This document shows positions 1-6,529 of a stretch of DNA of 6,529 nt, piece by piece (position 1 is the first letter of the stretch; every line of letters starts with the position of its first letter). The stretch comes from Mageeibacillus sp. UBA1243 (GTDB lineage: Bacteria > Bacillota > Clostridia > UBA1212): contig DBWH01000001.1 in assembly GCA_002308595.1 (NCBI GenBank), forward strand, positions 35,525 to 42,053, read 5' to 3'. The position numbers and the translations under genes were made by a program. The notes beneath the pieces are model-generated. The model was not told where the DNA came from, made no database searches, and saw only the letters and a program-made list of their open reading frames with translations.

Positions 1-633
1 AGCGGGCTTATCCTCACGCTCCGCGGGCGCCTCCTCACCGTGCTTAACCGGAGTTTCTTTTACGGCTTTCTCGATATCTTCCTTGGCGTCAAGTGTGGAG
101 AAAAGAGCGTTGCCGAGAGCGCCCCAGTCGCCGCTGATGCCGTCGCCGCCGTCATCCGTTTCAATTCTGAAGGTTTTTGCGCCCGTGACATCAACGGTCA
201 CCGTCTCGGGAGTCTTTTTCGGCGTCAATACATCGGTTTTCAGGACATTCTTTCCGTCAACCTTGAACTTAAACCTGACACTGGCCATGGTCACGTTGTA
301 GAGTTCGCTCTCCGCGGTTCCGGCAACTGCGTAGAACGTCTTATAGCCCTTTCCCTCGATATCGATCTCGATGTATGCATTTTCGCCGGGCATGGCGTGG
401 AGGCACACGCCCTTCTCAAAATACAGATCCCGCAGCCACAGCTCCTCGCCGGCAACGTTTTCGTCCCTGGAGGGAAGAGAATTGTTGTATATCTCCGCTG
501 CCTTCCACTCCATGTCGCTGATGTATGTTATCATGTTTTCCGTCCCGTCCTCAGCCGCCAATGCCACCGGAGCAATAGTCAATGCCGCCAATGCCATAAG
601 CAGTACTATAGCCAAAACTTTTTTCTTTTTCAT
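1..633 (-). CDS. Secreted NPCBM-domain (carbohydrate-binding) protein, C-terminus cut by window edge
   Basis: The reading frame is open from an ATG at 633-631 to the left edge, giving 211 visible residues with no stop. Residues 1-26 form a signal peptide: a run of four lysines after Met, a hydrophobic core, and an ALA|AEDG cleavage site. There is no lipobox, so the protein is exported rather than lipid-anchored. Residues about 35-179 match the NPCBM pattern (a galactose-binding-like beta-sandwich found on glycoside hydrolases): YISDMEW near the start, FEKGVCLHA in the middle, GKGYKTFYAVAG, then VDVTGAKTFRIETDDGGDG and a closing DWG. Residues about 182-211 are rich in Glu, Lys and Pro and look like a linker, so another domain probably follows beyond the edge. 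The gene starts 26 bases after the GH36 stop codon, which suggests cotranscription. No Shine-Dalgarno sequence is visible, but the signal peptide needs this start. The likely role is binding glycan outside the cell; a catalytic domain further on cannot be excluded. Confidence 0.9.
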   Translation of the reverse strand, partial: MKKKKVLAIVLLMALAALTIAPVALAAEDGTENMITYISDMEWKAAEIYNNSLPSRDENVAGEELWLRDLYFEKGVCLHAMPGENAYIEIDIEGKGYKTFYAVAGTAESELYNVTMASVRFKFKVDGKNVLKTDVLTPKKTPETVTVDVTGAKTFRIETDDGGDGISGDWGALGNALFSTLDAKEDIEKAVKETPVKHGEEAPAEREDKPA

Positions 634-659
634 AGCGGTTTATAGTGCTTTTTGCGGGT

Positions 660-2714
660 TCAGCCGCATTTTGTGATGAATATCAGAGCCGATGTTCCCG
701 GCTGGCCGAGGGTCACCTTCAGGCCCTTTTGGGCAAGATCCCTGCCGGATATCACCGCATCGATGAGACCGTCGCAGTCTTTCACGGTGTATTTTGCATT
801 GGCATCTGCGTGAAGCTTAATTGTGAGGGAGGTGTCATTGGCGTTTTCGGGTCTGAACACCATTGCGGCGCCCTTTCCGGATTCTTCGTCGTAGTACTCG
901 TATGCCCGCCAGGAGTCGTTTGTATTGCTGTAGAGTGTGAGGGGGTAGAAATCCTTGTAGAAGAGCTCAGACAGCTGCTTCCACTCGCCAACGGATTTTG
1001 TCACCGTGTCCCATGGGGTCGACTTGCTCATAACGGGCACGTTCAGATTGATCCATGGGGCCATGCAGGAGCGGAGGTTGTAGGAATTGACCTCGTCGTT
1101 GTTGCCGATTTGGAGTTTAAAGTAGGGGAACCACTGGGAGAGGGAAAGGAGCACCGCCTGTCTCTCGTCGTATTTGCCCGACTGGCCGTCCCAGTAGTCG
1201 CTTATATGGAGCGGCACCGCCCTTCTCATGGTCTCCAGGTCGTTTCTTCCGCCGCCCGAGGCGCAGGAGTCGATGGTCATATCGGGATATTTTTCAAGGA
1301 GAGCATCCCAGAGCGCCAGGTAGCCTGTCACATACCGGTTTTCCGTTATGCCTTTTCTGTCAAAGTCGTCGCACCAGCCCCAGGCCTGGGCGGGATCCAC
1401 ATTGAAGTCCTGGCGGTACATGTCGATGCCGCCCTCATCCATAACCGTTGTAATCTTGTTAAGGAGCCACTCTCTGAGCTCCGGGTTGCCCAGGTCCAGG
1501 AGCTCGCCCTGGAGCCAGCTTCCTATAGCTGCGGTCTCAAGAAACCACTCTTTTTTGAAGTCGGGGTTTGCCTTGAGGAATTGCTCCGGGTCGCACCTTA
1601 CCACCTCGGATTCAAACCAGAGAAGTGTCTTTCCTCCATAGCTGTGAACAAGCTCCGACACATCCGCAAGCTTATCCGGGAATTTTGAGGTATCCACCTT
1701 CCACATGCCCGTTTCCGGCCAGCCGCAGGAGCTGCCGCCCGCATTTACGTACCAGCCTGCGTCCATCCAAAAATAGTCAAGTTCAATACCGTGTCTCAGA
1801 AAGGAGTTGACCGTTCTTGTGAGGGAGTGTGTAGTATGGCCCTCTACCACGGTTCCCCAGCCTGTGGCGGGCTTGATGACATTGCCGGCTGTGTCTTTTC
1901 TCATGTTGCACTCGATGAACCATCGGCGCCAGAGATTCATGCTTGCGGTTTGGTCCCTGCCCTCGTGTCGAAGGAATGCCACAAGAGGCGTTCTCACCGT
2001 TTCCCCGGGTTCAAGGCAGGCGTCGAAGCCGTACTGGCAGGCTGTGACACGGGTGCTGTTTCCGCTCATGCCGTCAAAGGTCGCCTCCCAGCAGCCTGGC
2101 CAGCCCACCGCGATAAACACGCCGCCGCTGCCGCAGTCCAGGTTGAAGTAAGGGAATACGCCGTGGGTTGGTCTGCCGGATGTTGAGGTTTTGGTGACAG
2201 GCACCGTCTTAAGGTCATATTCGTAAGGCGCATACATATCGCCAAGGTCGCCGTTTATGCCTTTCAGCACCGGAGATCCGCCTTTGAAGACAATGTCGGC
2301 GGCCATTATCTCGCTGAAGGCATCCGTTTTTTTGTCCGACTCGTTGGTTATGTAAACCGTCCACTCGAATGCGTCGTACAGGTCGTAGGCTTTCGCCCTG
2401 ACCTCAAAAACCGCTCCGCTGCCTTTGTGGAGGAACTTGGCGGTGTAATTTGTGCCGTCCTGTGCCTTGGCTTTTTCCTCCGATACTTTTTCAAAGCCCT
2501 CCCCGAAGCCGGTCACTTTTTTGTTCCCGTACTTGAACGAAAAAGGAAAGGTTTGGGAATCCGCCAAATACCGTTCGATCTGCTTCATCGCTTTTTCTCC
2601 GTAGCTTTCTCCCTTTTGTTTTGCGTTTTCTTTTTTGCATCCCGCAAAGGACGCACCGAGGAGCGCTGCCGCCAAAAGGACCGATATGATTTTGAGGGTT
2701 TTCTTGCAAGTCAT
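660..2714 (-). CDS. GH36-type alpha-galactosidase-like lipoprotein
   Basis: This 684-residue protein belongs to the GH36/clan GH-D retaining alpha-galactosidase group and is close to the usual length. Residues 1-25 are a lipoprotein leader ending in SFAG before Cys26; Phe at -3 makes the lipobox slightly atypical. The N-terminal beta-sandwich spans about 45-275, the TIM barrel about 285-600, and a C-terminal beta domain follows. Visible family motifs are YFWMDAGWY (314-322), LLWFESEVV (364-372), YRQDFN (433-438) holding the predicted nucleophile Asp436, SCASGGGR (483-490), and ISDYWD (504-509) with the predicted acid/base Asp506. Two differences from characterised alpha-galactosidases are seen: the usual Asp-Asp before Gly-Trp is Asp318-Ala319, and the usual Lys two residues before the nucleophile is Arg434. 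The reaction is probably release of terminal alpha-galactose or a related sugar at the cell surface. The exact substrate is uncertain, and an alpha-N-acetylgalactosaminidase or an arabinopyranosidase-like activity is possible. The start lies 4 bases after the preceding stop, with no clear ribosome binding site, so translation is probably coupled. Confidence 0.93.
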   Translation of the reverse strand: MTCKKTLKIISVLLAAALLGASFAGCKKENAKQKGESYGEKAMKQIERYLADSQTFPFSFKYGNKKVTGFGEGFEKVSEEKAKAQDGTNYTAKFLHKGSGAVFEVRAKAYDLYDAFEWTVYITNESDKKTDAFSEIMAADIVFKGGSPVLKGINGDLGDMYAPYEYDLKTVPVTKTSTSGRPTHGVFPYFNLDCGSGGVFIAVGWPGCWEATFDGMSGNSTRVTACQYGFDACLEPGETVRTPLVAFLRHEGRDQTASMNLWRRWFIECNMRKDTAGNVIKPATGWGTVVEGHTTHSLTRTVNSFLRHGIELDYFWMDAGWYVNAGGSSCGWPETGMWKVDTSKFPDKLADVSELVHSYGGKTLLWFESEVVRCDPEQFLKANPDFKKEWFLETAAIGSWLQGELLDLGNPELREWLLNKITTVMDEGGIDMYRQDFNVDPAQAWGWCDDFDRKGITENRYVTGYLALWDALLEKYPDMTIDSCASGGGRNDLETMRRAVPLHISDYWDGQSGKYDERQAVLLSLSQWFPYFKLQIGNNDEVNSYNLRSCMAPWINLNVPVMSKSTPWDTVTKSVGEWKQLSELFYKDFYPLTLYSNTNDSWRAYEYYDEESGKGAAMVFRPENANDTSLTIKLHADANAKYTVKDCDGLIDAVISGRDLAQKGLKVTLGQPGTSALIFITKCG

Positions 2715-2718
2715 AGTC

Positions 2719-3267
2719 TTAATAGCTGGTGAGATTCCTTATTTCAAAGTACACTGTGTTGTCGCCTGCGGGAAGTCCCAGATCCTGAATCCAGAATCTC
2801 CATTCAAGGGAAGTCTCCTCCCCCACCGCAAGGCCGCTTGTGGTTATTGGGCCCGCTTTGATGGGGTTGCCCTCTCCGTCAAGTATCCTGTAGAGGAATC
2901 CGCTGTAGTTCCACTCTTTGGTTTCCTCCACCTTGACCGCCCGGGCGCTGAATATGATTTCATGCCCCTCAAACCTGTAGGTCACGCTGTCCACCCGTGT
3001 CTTGTTATAATCGTCAAGCCAGGCCTCCCGGGGAAACTCGGGCATAACTATGGTGACGCGGGTCTCCTCTTCCGGGGTTTCGCTTGGCGTGTACTCGCCG
3101 TCTGGAGTCTTGCTGCCCGATGCGGTCTCGTTTTGAGATGCGGTTTCATTTTGTGAAGCCGTTTCGGAACCCCCGAGAACGTTTACGGAGGTGTTTTCCT
3201 CGCCGCACCCTGCAAGAATTAAGAGCGCAAGCATTGCCGCCAATGCGGTGCAAATCAGCTTTTTCAT
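2719..3267 (-). CDS. Small lipoprotein with Ser/Thr/Glu-rich linker and unassigned beta-rich domain
   Basis: This 182-residue protein starts at the ATG at 3267-3265, which sits 8 bases after a strong GGAAGGGG. A TTG 18 bases upstream is in frame, but it would overlap that ribosome binding site and add six residues before the lysines. Residues 1-20 are a lipoprotein leader with the lipobox LAG before Cys21. Residues 22-70 form a low-complexity linker containing ETASQN twice in tandem plus a partial third copy, then a Pro/Glu/Thr stretch. Residues about 71-182 look like one compact domain rich in beta strands and aromatics (for example SVTYRF, GFLYRILD, LEWRFWI, VYFEIRN). I do not recognise this domain. 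It has no catalytic motif that I can name, so a binding or structural role at the membrane is the simplest guess. It lies directly before the GH36 lipoprotein gene, 4 bases apart, so the two are likely made together and may act on the same surface glycan. Confidence 0.88.
   Translation of the reverse strand: MKKLICTALAAMLALLILAGCGEENTSVNVLGGSETASQNETASQNETASGSKTPDGEYTPSETPEEETRVTIVMPEFPREAWLDDYNKTRVDSVTYRFEGHEIIFSARAVKVEETKEWNYSGFLYRILDGEGNPIKAGPITTSGLAVGEETSLEWRFWIQDLGLPAGDNTVYFEIRNLTSY
3118..3165 (-). repeat. Short tandem repeat in lipoprotein linker
   Basis: Two adjacent 18-base units encode ETASQN, followed by a 12-base partial unit encoding ETAS. The units differ at several bases while keeping the same residues, so this is an older or selected repeat rather than a fresh slippage product. 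It lengthens the flexible stalk that holds the beta-rich domain away from the membrane. Confidence 0.75.
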
Positions 3268-3275
3268 ATCAACAT

Positions 3276-3283
3276 CCCCTTCC
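3276..3283 (-). promoter_or_regulatory. Ribosome binding site of the small lipoprotein gene
   Basis: GGAAGGGG on the minus strand ends 8 bases before the ATG at 3267-3265. It decides the start in favour of this ATG over the TTG at 3285-3283, which overlaps the site itself. Confidence 0.75.
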
Positions 3284-3297
3284 AAGGATCCGAAATC

Positions 3298-4401
3298 TCA
3301 ATCATTCCCGAATACTTTTTTCACTGCTTCAAGGTATGCGTATCCGAATTTTGTGTCCGGTTCAAGGTAGCTTGTCTCGGTCCACTCGTTCCAGCTGTTC
3401 AGTGTGATGAGAGGCGTCATGCCGGGTCTGTCGTCAACATATTTTTTCGCCTTCAAAAGAGCCTCTTCGAAAAGTTCCGGCGTCGCACCGGTCATTATTG
3501 TCCTGCCCCTGTTTTTGTACCTGGGGTTGTTGTCCCAGCCCACGGAAACGTGGGGGTAATAGGTGGCGGGGCACTTGGCGGTGATTCCCGCCCATTCGCT
3601 GTCAAGAAGATCCACGGCGTCCTTGTAGGGTCTGCTCTCGCCAAGGGGCGTAAAGTGCACAAACTGGTAGTGGGAAATGCTGTCAAAGCCAAGGAGCCTC
3701 ACCGCGTCGGAGGCGGAGCCGGTCTTCTCTGCGTCAACCCCCGAAAGGTTCACCGCATATTCGCTCCAGTAGGTCATCTGAAGCTCGAGGCCGGGGAAGC
3801 CCGCCTTTACGGTTTCCTCTCTGAACCAGTCCAGAGCGTCCTTGGCGTTTTCCACACCGCCAAGGCCTTTCACAAGGTTCATCACCTCATAGATCATAAA
3901 AACGGGCTTGCCGTCAATCTTGTAGTACTCGGGCTGAGTAAAATAGTTTTCGATTACCCTTTTTGCCACGGTCTCGAAATCCTTTCTGTCCACGGCGCCA
4001 AGGTAGATCAGGCCCTCCGCATCCGCGTTGCGCCTGTCCCAGACCATTCCCACGTCGTGGTTTGCCCACATGAGATAGAACTTCATTCTGGAGCGGTTTT
4101 TTGCCTTCAGGAAGCCGTTGTCAAGGCATTGCTCAAGGAAGGGCCTGTGGTCGTACCAGTACCAGTCGTAAATAAATACGTTAACCCCGTGGTCCGCTGC
4201 CGCATCGATCTGCTTCTCCATAACCTTCGGGTCAGCCTCGTCCTCAAAGCCCCACAGGGGAAGAGCCCTCTCAGGGTCGTCTTCCGCAGCTTTCCTCACG
4301 GTCTGCCACTCGCCAATGCCTTCATCCCAGAAAATCCTTGTTCTCGGTTCGGTTCCGGTGTAAGAGGGCCAGATATATGCCGCAATGTCATAGTTTTTCA
4401 T
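3298..4401 (-). CDS. GH99-like / WbsX-type glycoside hydrolase, cytoplasmic
   Basis: This 367-residue protein resembles the WbsX/GH99-like family, whose characterised GH99 relatives are endo-acting alpha-mannosidases and mannanases. Family signatures run in order: AAYIWPSY (7-14), EW followed by V and K-A (31-38), LPLWGFEDEADPKVMEKQI (47-65), GVNVFIYDWYWY (72-83), and the C-terminal LNSWNEWTETSYLEPD (334-349) followed by G-AYLEAV. Glu339 and Glu342 sit in NEWTE with the same three-residue spacing as the two catalytic Glu residues of GH99 enzymes (NEWHE, as I recall), which favours a hydrolase over the glycosyltransferase name often given to WbsX. The length is typical for a single-domain member. 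No signal peptide is present, so it should act in the cytoplasm on imported oligosaccharides. The ATG is preceded by AGGAGA at a suitable distance. The gene lies between other glycan enzymes, 30 bases before the small lipoprotein gene. The substrate is not determined. Confidence 0.92.
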   Translation of the reverse strand: MKNYDIAAYIWPSYTGTEPRTRIFWDEGIGEWQTVRKAAEDDPERALPLWGFEDEADPKVMEKQIDAAADHGVNVFIYDWYWYDHRPFLEQCLDNGFLKAKNRSRMKFYLMWANHDVGMVWDRRNADAEGLIYLGAVDRKDFETVAKRVIENYFTQPEYYKIDGKPVFMIYEVMNLVKGLGGVENAKDALDWFREETVKAGFPGLELQMTYWSEYAVNLSGVDAEKTGSASDAVRLLGFDSISHYQFVHFTPLGESRPYKDAVDLLDSEWAGITAKCPATYYPHVSVGWDNNPRYKNRGRTIMTGATPELFEEALLKAKKYVDDRPGMTPLITLNSWNEWTETSYLEPDTKFGYAYLEAVKKVFGND

Positions 4402-4409
4402 ATCAAATG

Positions 4410-4415
4410 TCTCCT
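4410..4415 (-). promoter_or_regulatory. Ribosome binding site of the GH99-like gene
   Basis: AGGAGA on the minus strand lies 8 bases before the ATG at 4401-4399. It supports that start and lies only 5 bases downstream (in transcript direction) of the possible hairpin at 4421-4440. Confidence 0.8.
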
Positions 4416-4420
4416 GTTTT

Positions 4421-4488
4421 GCGCTTTTTGCGTTAAGCGCCGGCAGTCAGCCCTTCCGCCTCCCGGCGGAAGGGTTTAACGCCGGCGC
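4421..4488 (-). other. Nested intergenic stem-loop with alternative pairing
   Basis: In the 93-base gap between the two glycosidase genes, 4451-4460 pairs perfectly with 4465-4474 (10 base pairs, 4-base loop). An outer 8-base-pair stem, 4437-4444 with 4481-4488, surrounds it, separated by 6 unpaired bases on each side. A third possible hairpin, 4421-4426 with 4435-4440, shares bases with the outer stem, so those two cannot form together. In the direction of the genes no U-tract follows, so it does not look like a standard intrinsic terminator. It may protect the mRNA end, slow polymerase, cause partial termination, or be a dispersed palindromic element. The structure is seen directly; any function is inference. 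Confidence 0.65.
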
Positions 4489-4494
4489 GTTTTA

Positions 4495-6529
4495 TCAAGC
4501 CTTTACAACGTCAACAAACAGCCTTCCGGGGTTGCTGTCGATCATCGCATAGTTTTCGGTAAAGTGCGGCCCGCCCGCGACAAACGTGTCGGGTCCCACC
4601 GCGCCCGGATATGCGGGCAGGAAGTGGAGAGGTCCGTAGATATTCTTTCTGGAACATACCAGAGTCACCCTGAAGCCTTCCTTCAGGTAATCCGTCACAT
4701 CCGCGGTGTAGGGTTCCCAGCCTAAGATTCCGATGGGCTTTCCGCCGTTCGTTTCAACCCTGACAAGGCTTCCCGCATACTCCGGAGCTCTCAAAACGGC
4801 CCGCTCGCCCTCTTTCAGGACGATATCCGCAAGCATTTCGGGGCTTACAATGTAGCTCACCCGGCCTGTGTACATCAGGAGACTCTGGTCCGTGATATTG
4901 GCGAGTGTAAGTTTTTCGGGAAGGGCCGTGATTTTCTTGTTTCTGTCGTAAATATTGCCCTTGTCGTCCATCTTGCCGGCGGGGTTCTTTTCCAGGAGCT
5001 CCGAGCCGACGCCGAAATCGCCCACAATATACACCGCCTCAAGGTTTGTGGTGCGTTTGAAATTGGTGACGAGGCTGACAACGTTTTTGCCTTTTTTGAG
5101 CCAGTCTGCAGGTGCGGGCATGGTCTTGAAGCAGTTGTCGACCCAAAAATTGCCGTCGGGCGTCAGCTTTTTGCCGTTCAGGTAGTAGTCAATAAATACC
5201 GGTCTTTCTCCGCAGACCATTATTTGACCATCGGGCACCGTTTCGACTTCAAACTCGAAGTTTACGGTGAGGTCGCCGTAGGCGTCATTGGCGTATTTTT
5301 TCGCATACCAGGGCTGAAGCATGCCGCCGCCCCTGTGCTCGATTCCGGCAAAGTCCCTCACGGCCATATCGAGCCTCAATATCTCGCAGGTGTCAAAGTG
5401 CTTCTTTCTGCCGTCGGTGGCAGTCATGTCCGCGTCCGCAAAATCCAGAGCCATGGCATTCTTTTCGTCGAGCACATAGCCGAAGCTGCCGCCAAGCTCT
5501 TTTTCCGAAACCACCTTGTTCCTGATTCTCCTTCCGAGTGCATCCTCACTGCTAAACTCAGGGGTTCTGCCGCCAAAGTAAAGCACGAATATCCTCTCGC
5601 CTGCGGGGAAGAAGTCAGTTTTGATCTCAACCTTGCCGTTTTCAGCCTTAAAACCGTTTGCTTTGTAGATTTTTCCGTCCTCAAGGCACCACTCAGCGCA
5701 GCCGGTTACATTCTCAAGGCCCTCAAGCTTTATCACAACGTCTTCGGCGCCCTCAATCCTGTTTGCATTGACAACTGCAAGGGCAACAACGCCGTCCTTT
5801 TCTCTTGCATCGGCAATTCTTGCGTGGAGCTGGCAGTTCTTTTTGTTTTCGAAAGAAAGCTTTACCTTAAGGCGGGGCTTGACGTATTTGATCACGCTTT
5901 CGGTCTCAAAGGGAGCCTTGTCGTATGCAAGCTTCCTGAAGCCCTCGTCTTTTCTCGCGTCTATCATGTAAGGCTCATCGCCAAGGACAATGACCTTGCC
6001 GCCCTTCTTTGCAAACTCGCCAAGGAGCTTCACCGTAGTGCTTCTTATAGTGGTCATACCGCTTACCACAACGGTTCTGTACTCAGAAAAGCCCACTTTT
6101 ATCTTGGCGCCTTCTTTATCGGTCTCCACCTTGGCCATTTCGGAGAGCATCTGCTCCTCGCCGTAGTCAAAGTCCACATTGGCGTCAAGGAATGCCCCGA
6201 AAAGCCTTCTGTAGTGGTCCTCAAGCCTGTTGGTCTCCTCGTTTGCGGGCATGATCCAGTGAGCCCAGCCCGAATAAATACCTGTCCACACGCTTTCGAT
6301 GGGATTCAAGACCAGCACTTCGCACAGGTCCCTGCCCTCCGTCATAACCACGCCGAACCTGGCGAAATAGTCCTCAACGAAGGAATAGTCTTTATAGTAA
6401 GGAGACTGGTGGAGTATGCTGGCGGGATAGTCACGCTTTGCCTCGCCCTCCATGGTGTACCAGGAAAGGTGGGGACACCTCAGGGTTATGCCGTAAAGGG
6501 CCTGCCAGTCGCCAACCGCTTTGTGGCTT
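4495..6529 (-). CDS. Large glycoside hydrolase, C-terminal part (GH106/GH42-like architecture), N-terminus beyond window
   Basis: The frame is open from the right edge to a TGA at 4497-4495, giving 677 visible residues. The ATG at 6453 is internal, because residues before it (HLSWYTMEGEAKRDYP) continue a conserved-looking block. Numbering from the first complete codon (6528-6526), residues 20-75 resemble the end of a catalytic TIM barrel, with DYFARFGVVMTEG and VLVLNPIESVW. Residues about 100-185 resemble the class I glutamine-amidotransferase-like domain seen in GH42 and GH106-type enzymes (YRTVVVSGM, then GGKVIVLGDEP). Residues about 420-505 form a jelly-roll sugar-binding domain (DYYLNGKKL, LEAVYIVGDFGV). 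A last beta domain holds WEPYTADVTDYLKEG and RKNIYGPLH. The catalytic residues are probably in the missing part. It most resembles proteins annotated as alpha-L-rhamnosidase-like glycosyl hydrolases, but the family is unsure and a GH2- or GH42-related enzyme is possible. It precedes the GH99-like gene and probably heads or sits inside the same operon. Confidence 0.88.
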   Translation of the reverse strand, partial: SHKAVGDWQALYGITLRCPHLSWYTMEGEAKRDYPASILHQSPYYKDYSFVEDYFARFGVVMTEGRDLCEVLVLNPIESVWTGIYSGWAHWIMPANEETNRLEDHYRRLFGAFLDANVDFDYGEEQMLSEMAKVETDKEGAKIKVGFSEYRTVVVSGMTTIRSTTVKLLGEFAKKGGKVIVLGDEPYMIDARKDEGFRKLAYDKAPFETESVIKYVKPRLKVKLSFENKKNCQLHARIADAREKDGVVALAVVNANRIEGAEDVVIKLEGLENVTGCAEWCLEDGKIYKANGFKAENGKVEIKTDFFPAGERIFVLYFGGRTPEFSSEDALGRRIRNKVVSEKELGGSFGYVLDEKNAMALDFADADMTATDGRKKHFDTCEILRLDMAVRDFAGIEHRGGGMLQPWYAKKYANDAYGDLTVNFEFEVETVPDGQIMVCGERPVFIDYYLNGKKLTPDGNFWVDNCFKTMPAPADWLKKGKNVVSLVTNFKRTTNLEAVYIVGDFGVGSELLEKNPAGKMDDKGNIYDRNKKITALPEKLTLANITDQSLLMYTGRVSYIVSPEMLADIVLKEGERAVLRAPEYAGSLVRVETNGGKPIGILGWEPYTADVTDYLKEGFRVTLVCSRKNIYGPLHFLPAYPGAVGPDTFVAGGPHFTENYAMIDSNPGRLFVDVVKA

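Noticed and set aside
554..596. Two copies of a 13-base direct repeat (554-566 and 584-596)
   Set aside because: Both copies encode Ala/Leu-rich signal peptide sequence (MALAA and VALAA), so the repeat is explained by composition.
40..645. Plus-strand open frame of 201 codons
   Set aside because: It is antisense to the NPCBM gene, which has a signal peptide and a full domain pattern in the same stretch.
653..668. Small hairpin at the end of the GH36 gene
   Set aside because: The stem is only 5 base pairs with a 6-base loop, no U-tract follows in the sense direction, and the next gene starts right after, so a terminator is not supported.
645..1688. Long plus-strand open frame of 347 codons
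   Set aside because: It lies fully antisense to the GH36 gene, whose motifs and lipobox are clear. Its translation shows no recognisable domain and is a by-product of codon bias.
3264..3275. Three-codon upstream frame (ATG TTG ATA TGA) overlapping the lipoprotein start
   Set aside because: It is too short to support as a leader peptide and most likely arises by chance from the spacer sequence.
3276..4460. Seven-base complementarity between the intergenic hairpin arm (CCCTTCC) and the lipoprotein ribosome binding site
   Set aside because: The two sites are over 1.1 kb apart on the transcript and the match is short, so it is probably chance.
3550..4479. Plus-strand open frame of 309 codons
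   Set aside because: It is antisense to the GH99-like gene, has no recognisable domain, and runs across the intergenic palindrome.
6451..6453. ATG at 6453 as the start of the large glycosidase
   Set aside because: The frame stays open to the window edge, the preceding 25 residues fit the conserved block, and no ribosome binding site is placed before this ATG.

Overview
The window looks like part of one co-directional carbohydrate-degradation operon, read entirely on the minus strand. In transcription order it holds: the C-terminal part of a large glycoside hydrolase (cut by the right edge), a GH99-like/WbsX-type enzyme, a small lipoprotein of unknown function, a GH36-type alpha-galactosidase lipoprotein, and a secreted NPCBM-domain protein (cut by the left edge). 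The gaps between genes are 93, 30, 4 and 26 bases. Only the 93-base gap has notable structure, a nested stem-loop. No RNA gene, mobile element, CRISPR array or clear promoter is visible.

The organism is probably a Gram-positive-type anaerobe of the Clostridia. The reasons are lipoproteins with short lysine-rich leaders and an LAGC-type lipobox, clear purine-rich ribosome binding sites before two genes, an NPCBM domain, and no SusC/SusD-like genes in view. This is an inference from style; other glycan-degrading gut phyla remain possible. Base composition is slightly above half G+C by eye, and no gene stands out from its neighbours.

The proteins fall into different compartments. The GH36 enzyme and the small lipoprotein should be anchored on the outer face of the membrane. 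The NPCBM protein should be exported. The GH99-like enzyme has no signal peptide and should stay in the cytoplasm. The location of the first enzyme cannot be judged because its N-terminus is missing. A reasonable reading is surface binding and trimming of an alpha-galactosyl or related glycan, followed by intracellular breakdown; the actual substrate cannot be read from the sequence.

The points most worth a second look are an Asp-to-Ala change in the predicted sugar pocket of the GH36 enzyme, the intact catalytic Glu pair in the GH99-like protein, the unassigned domain of the small lipoprotein, and the mutually exclusive stem-loops before the GH99-like gene.
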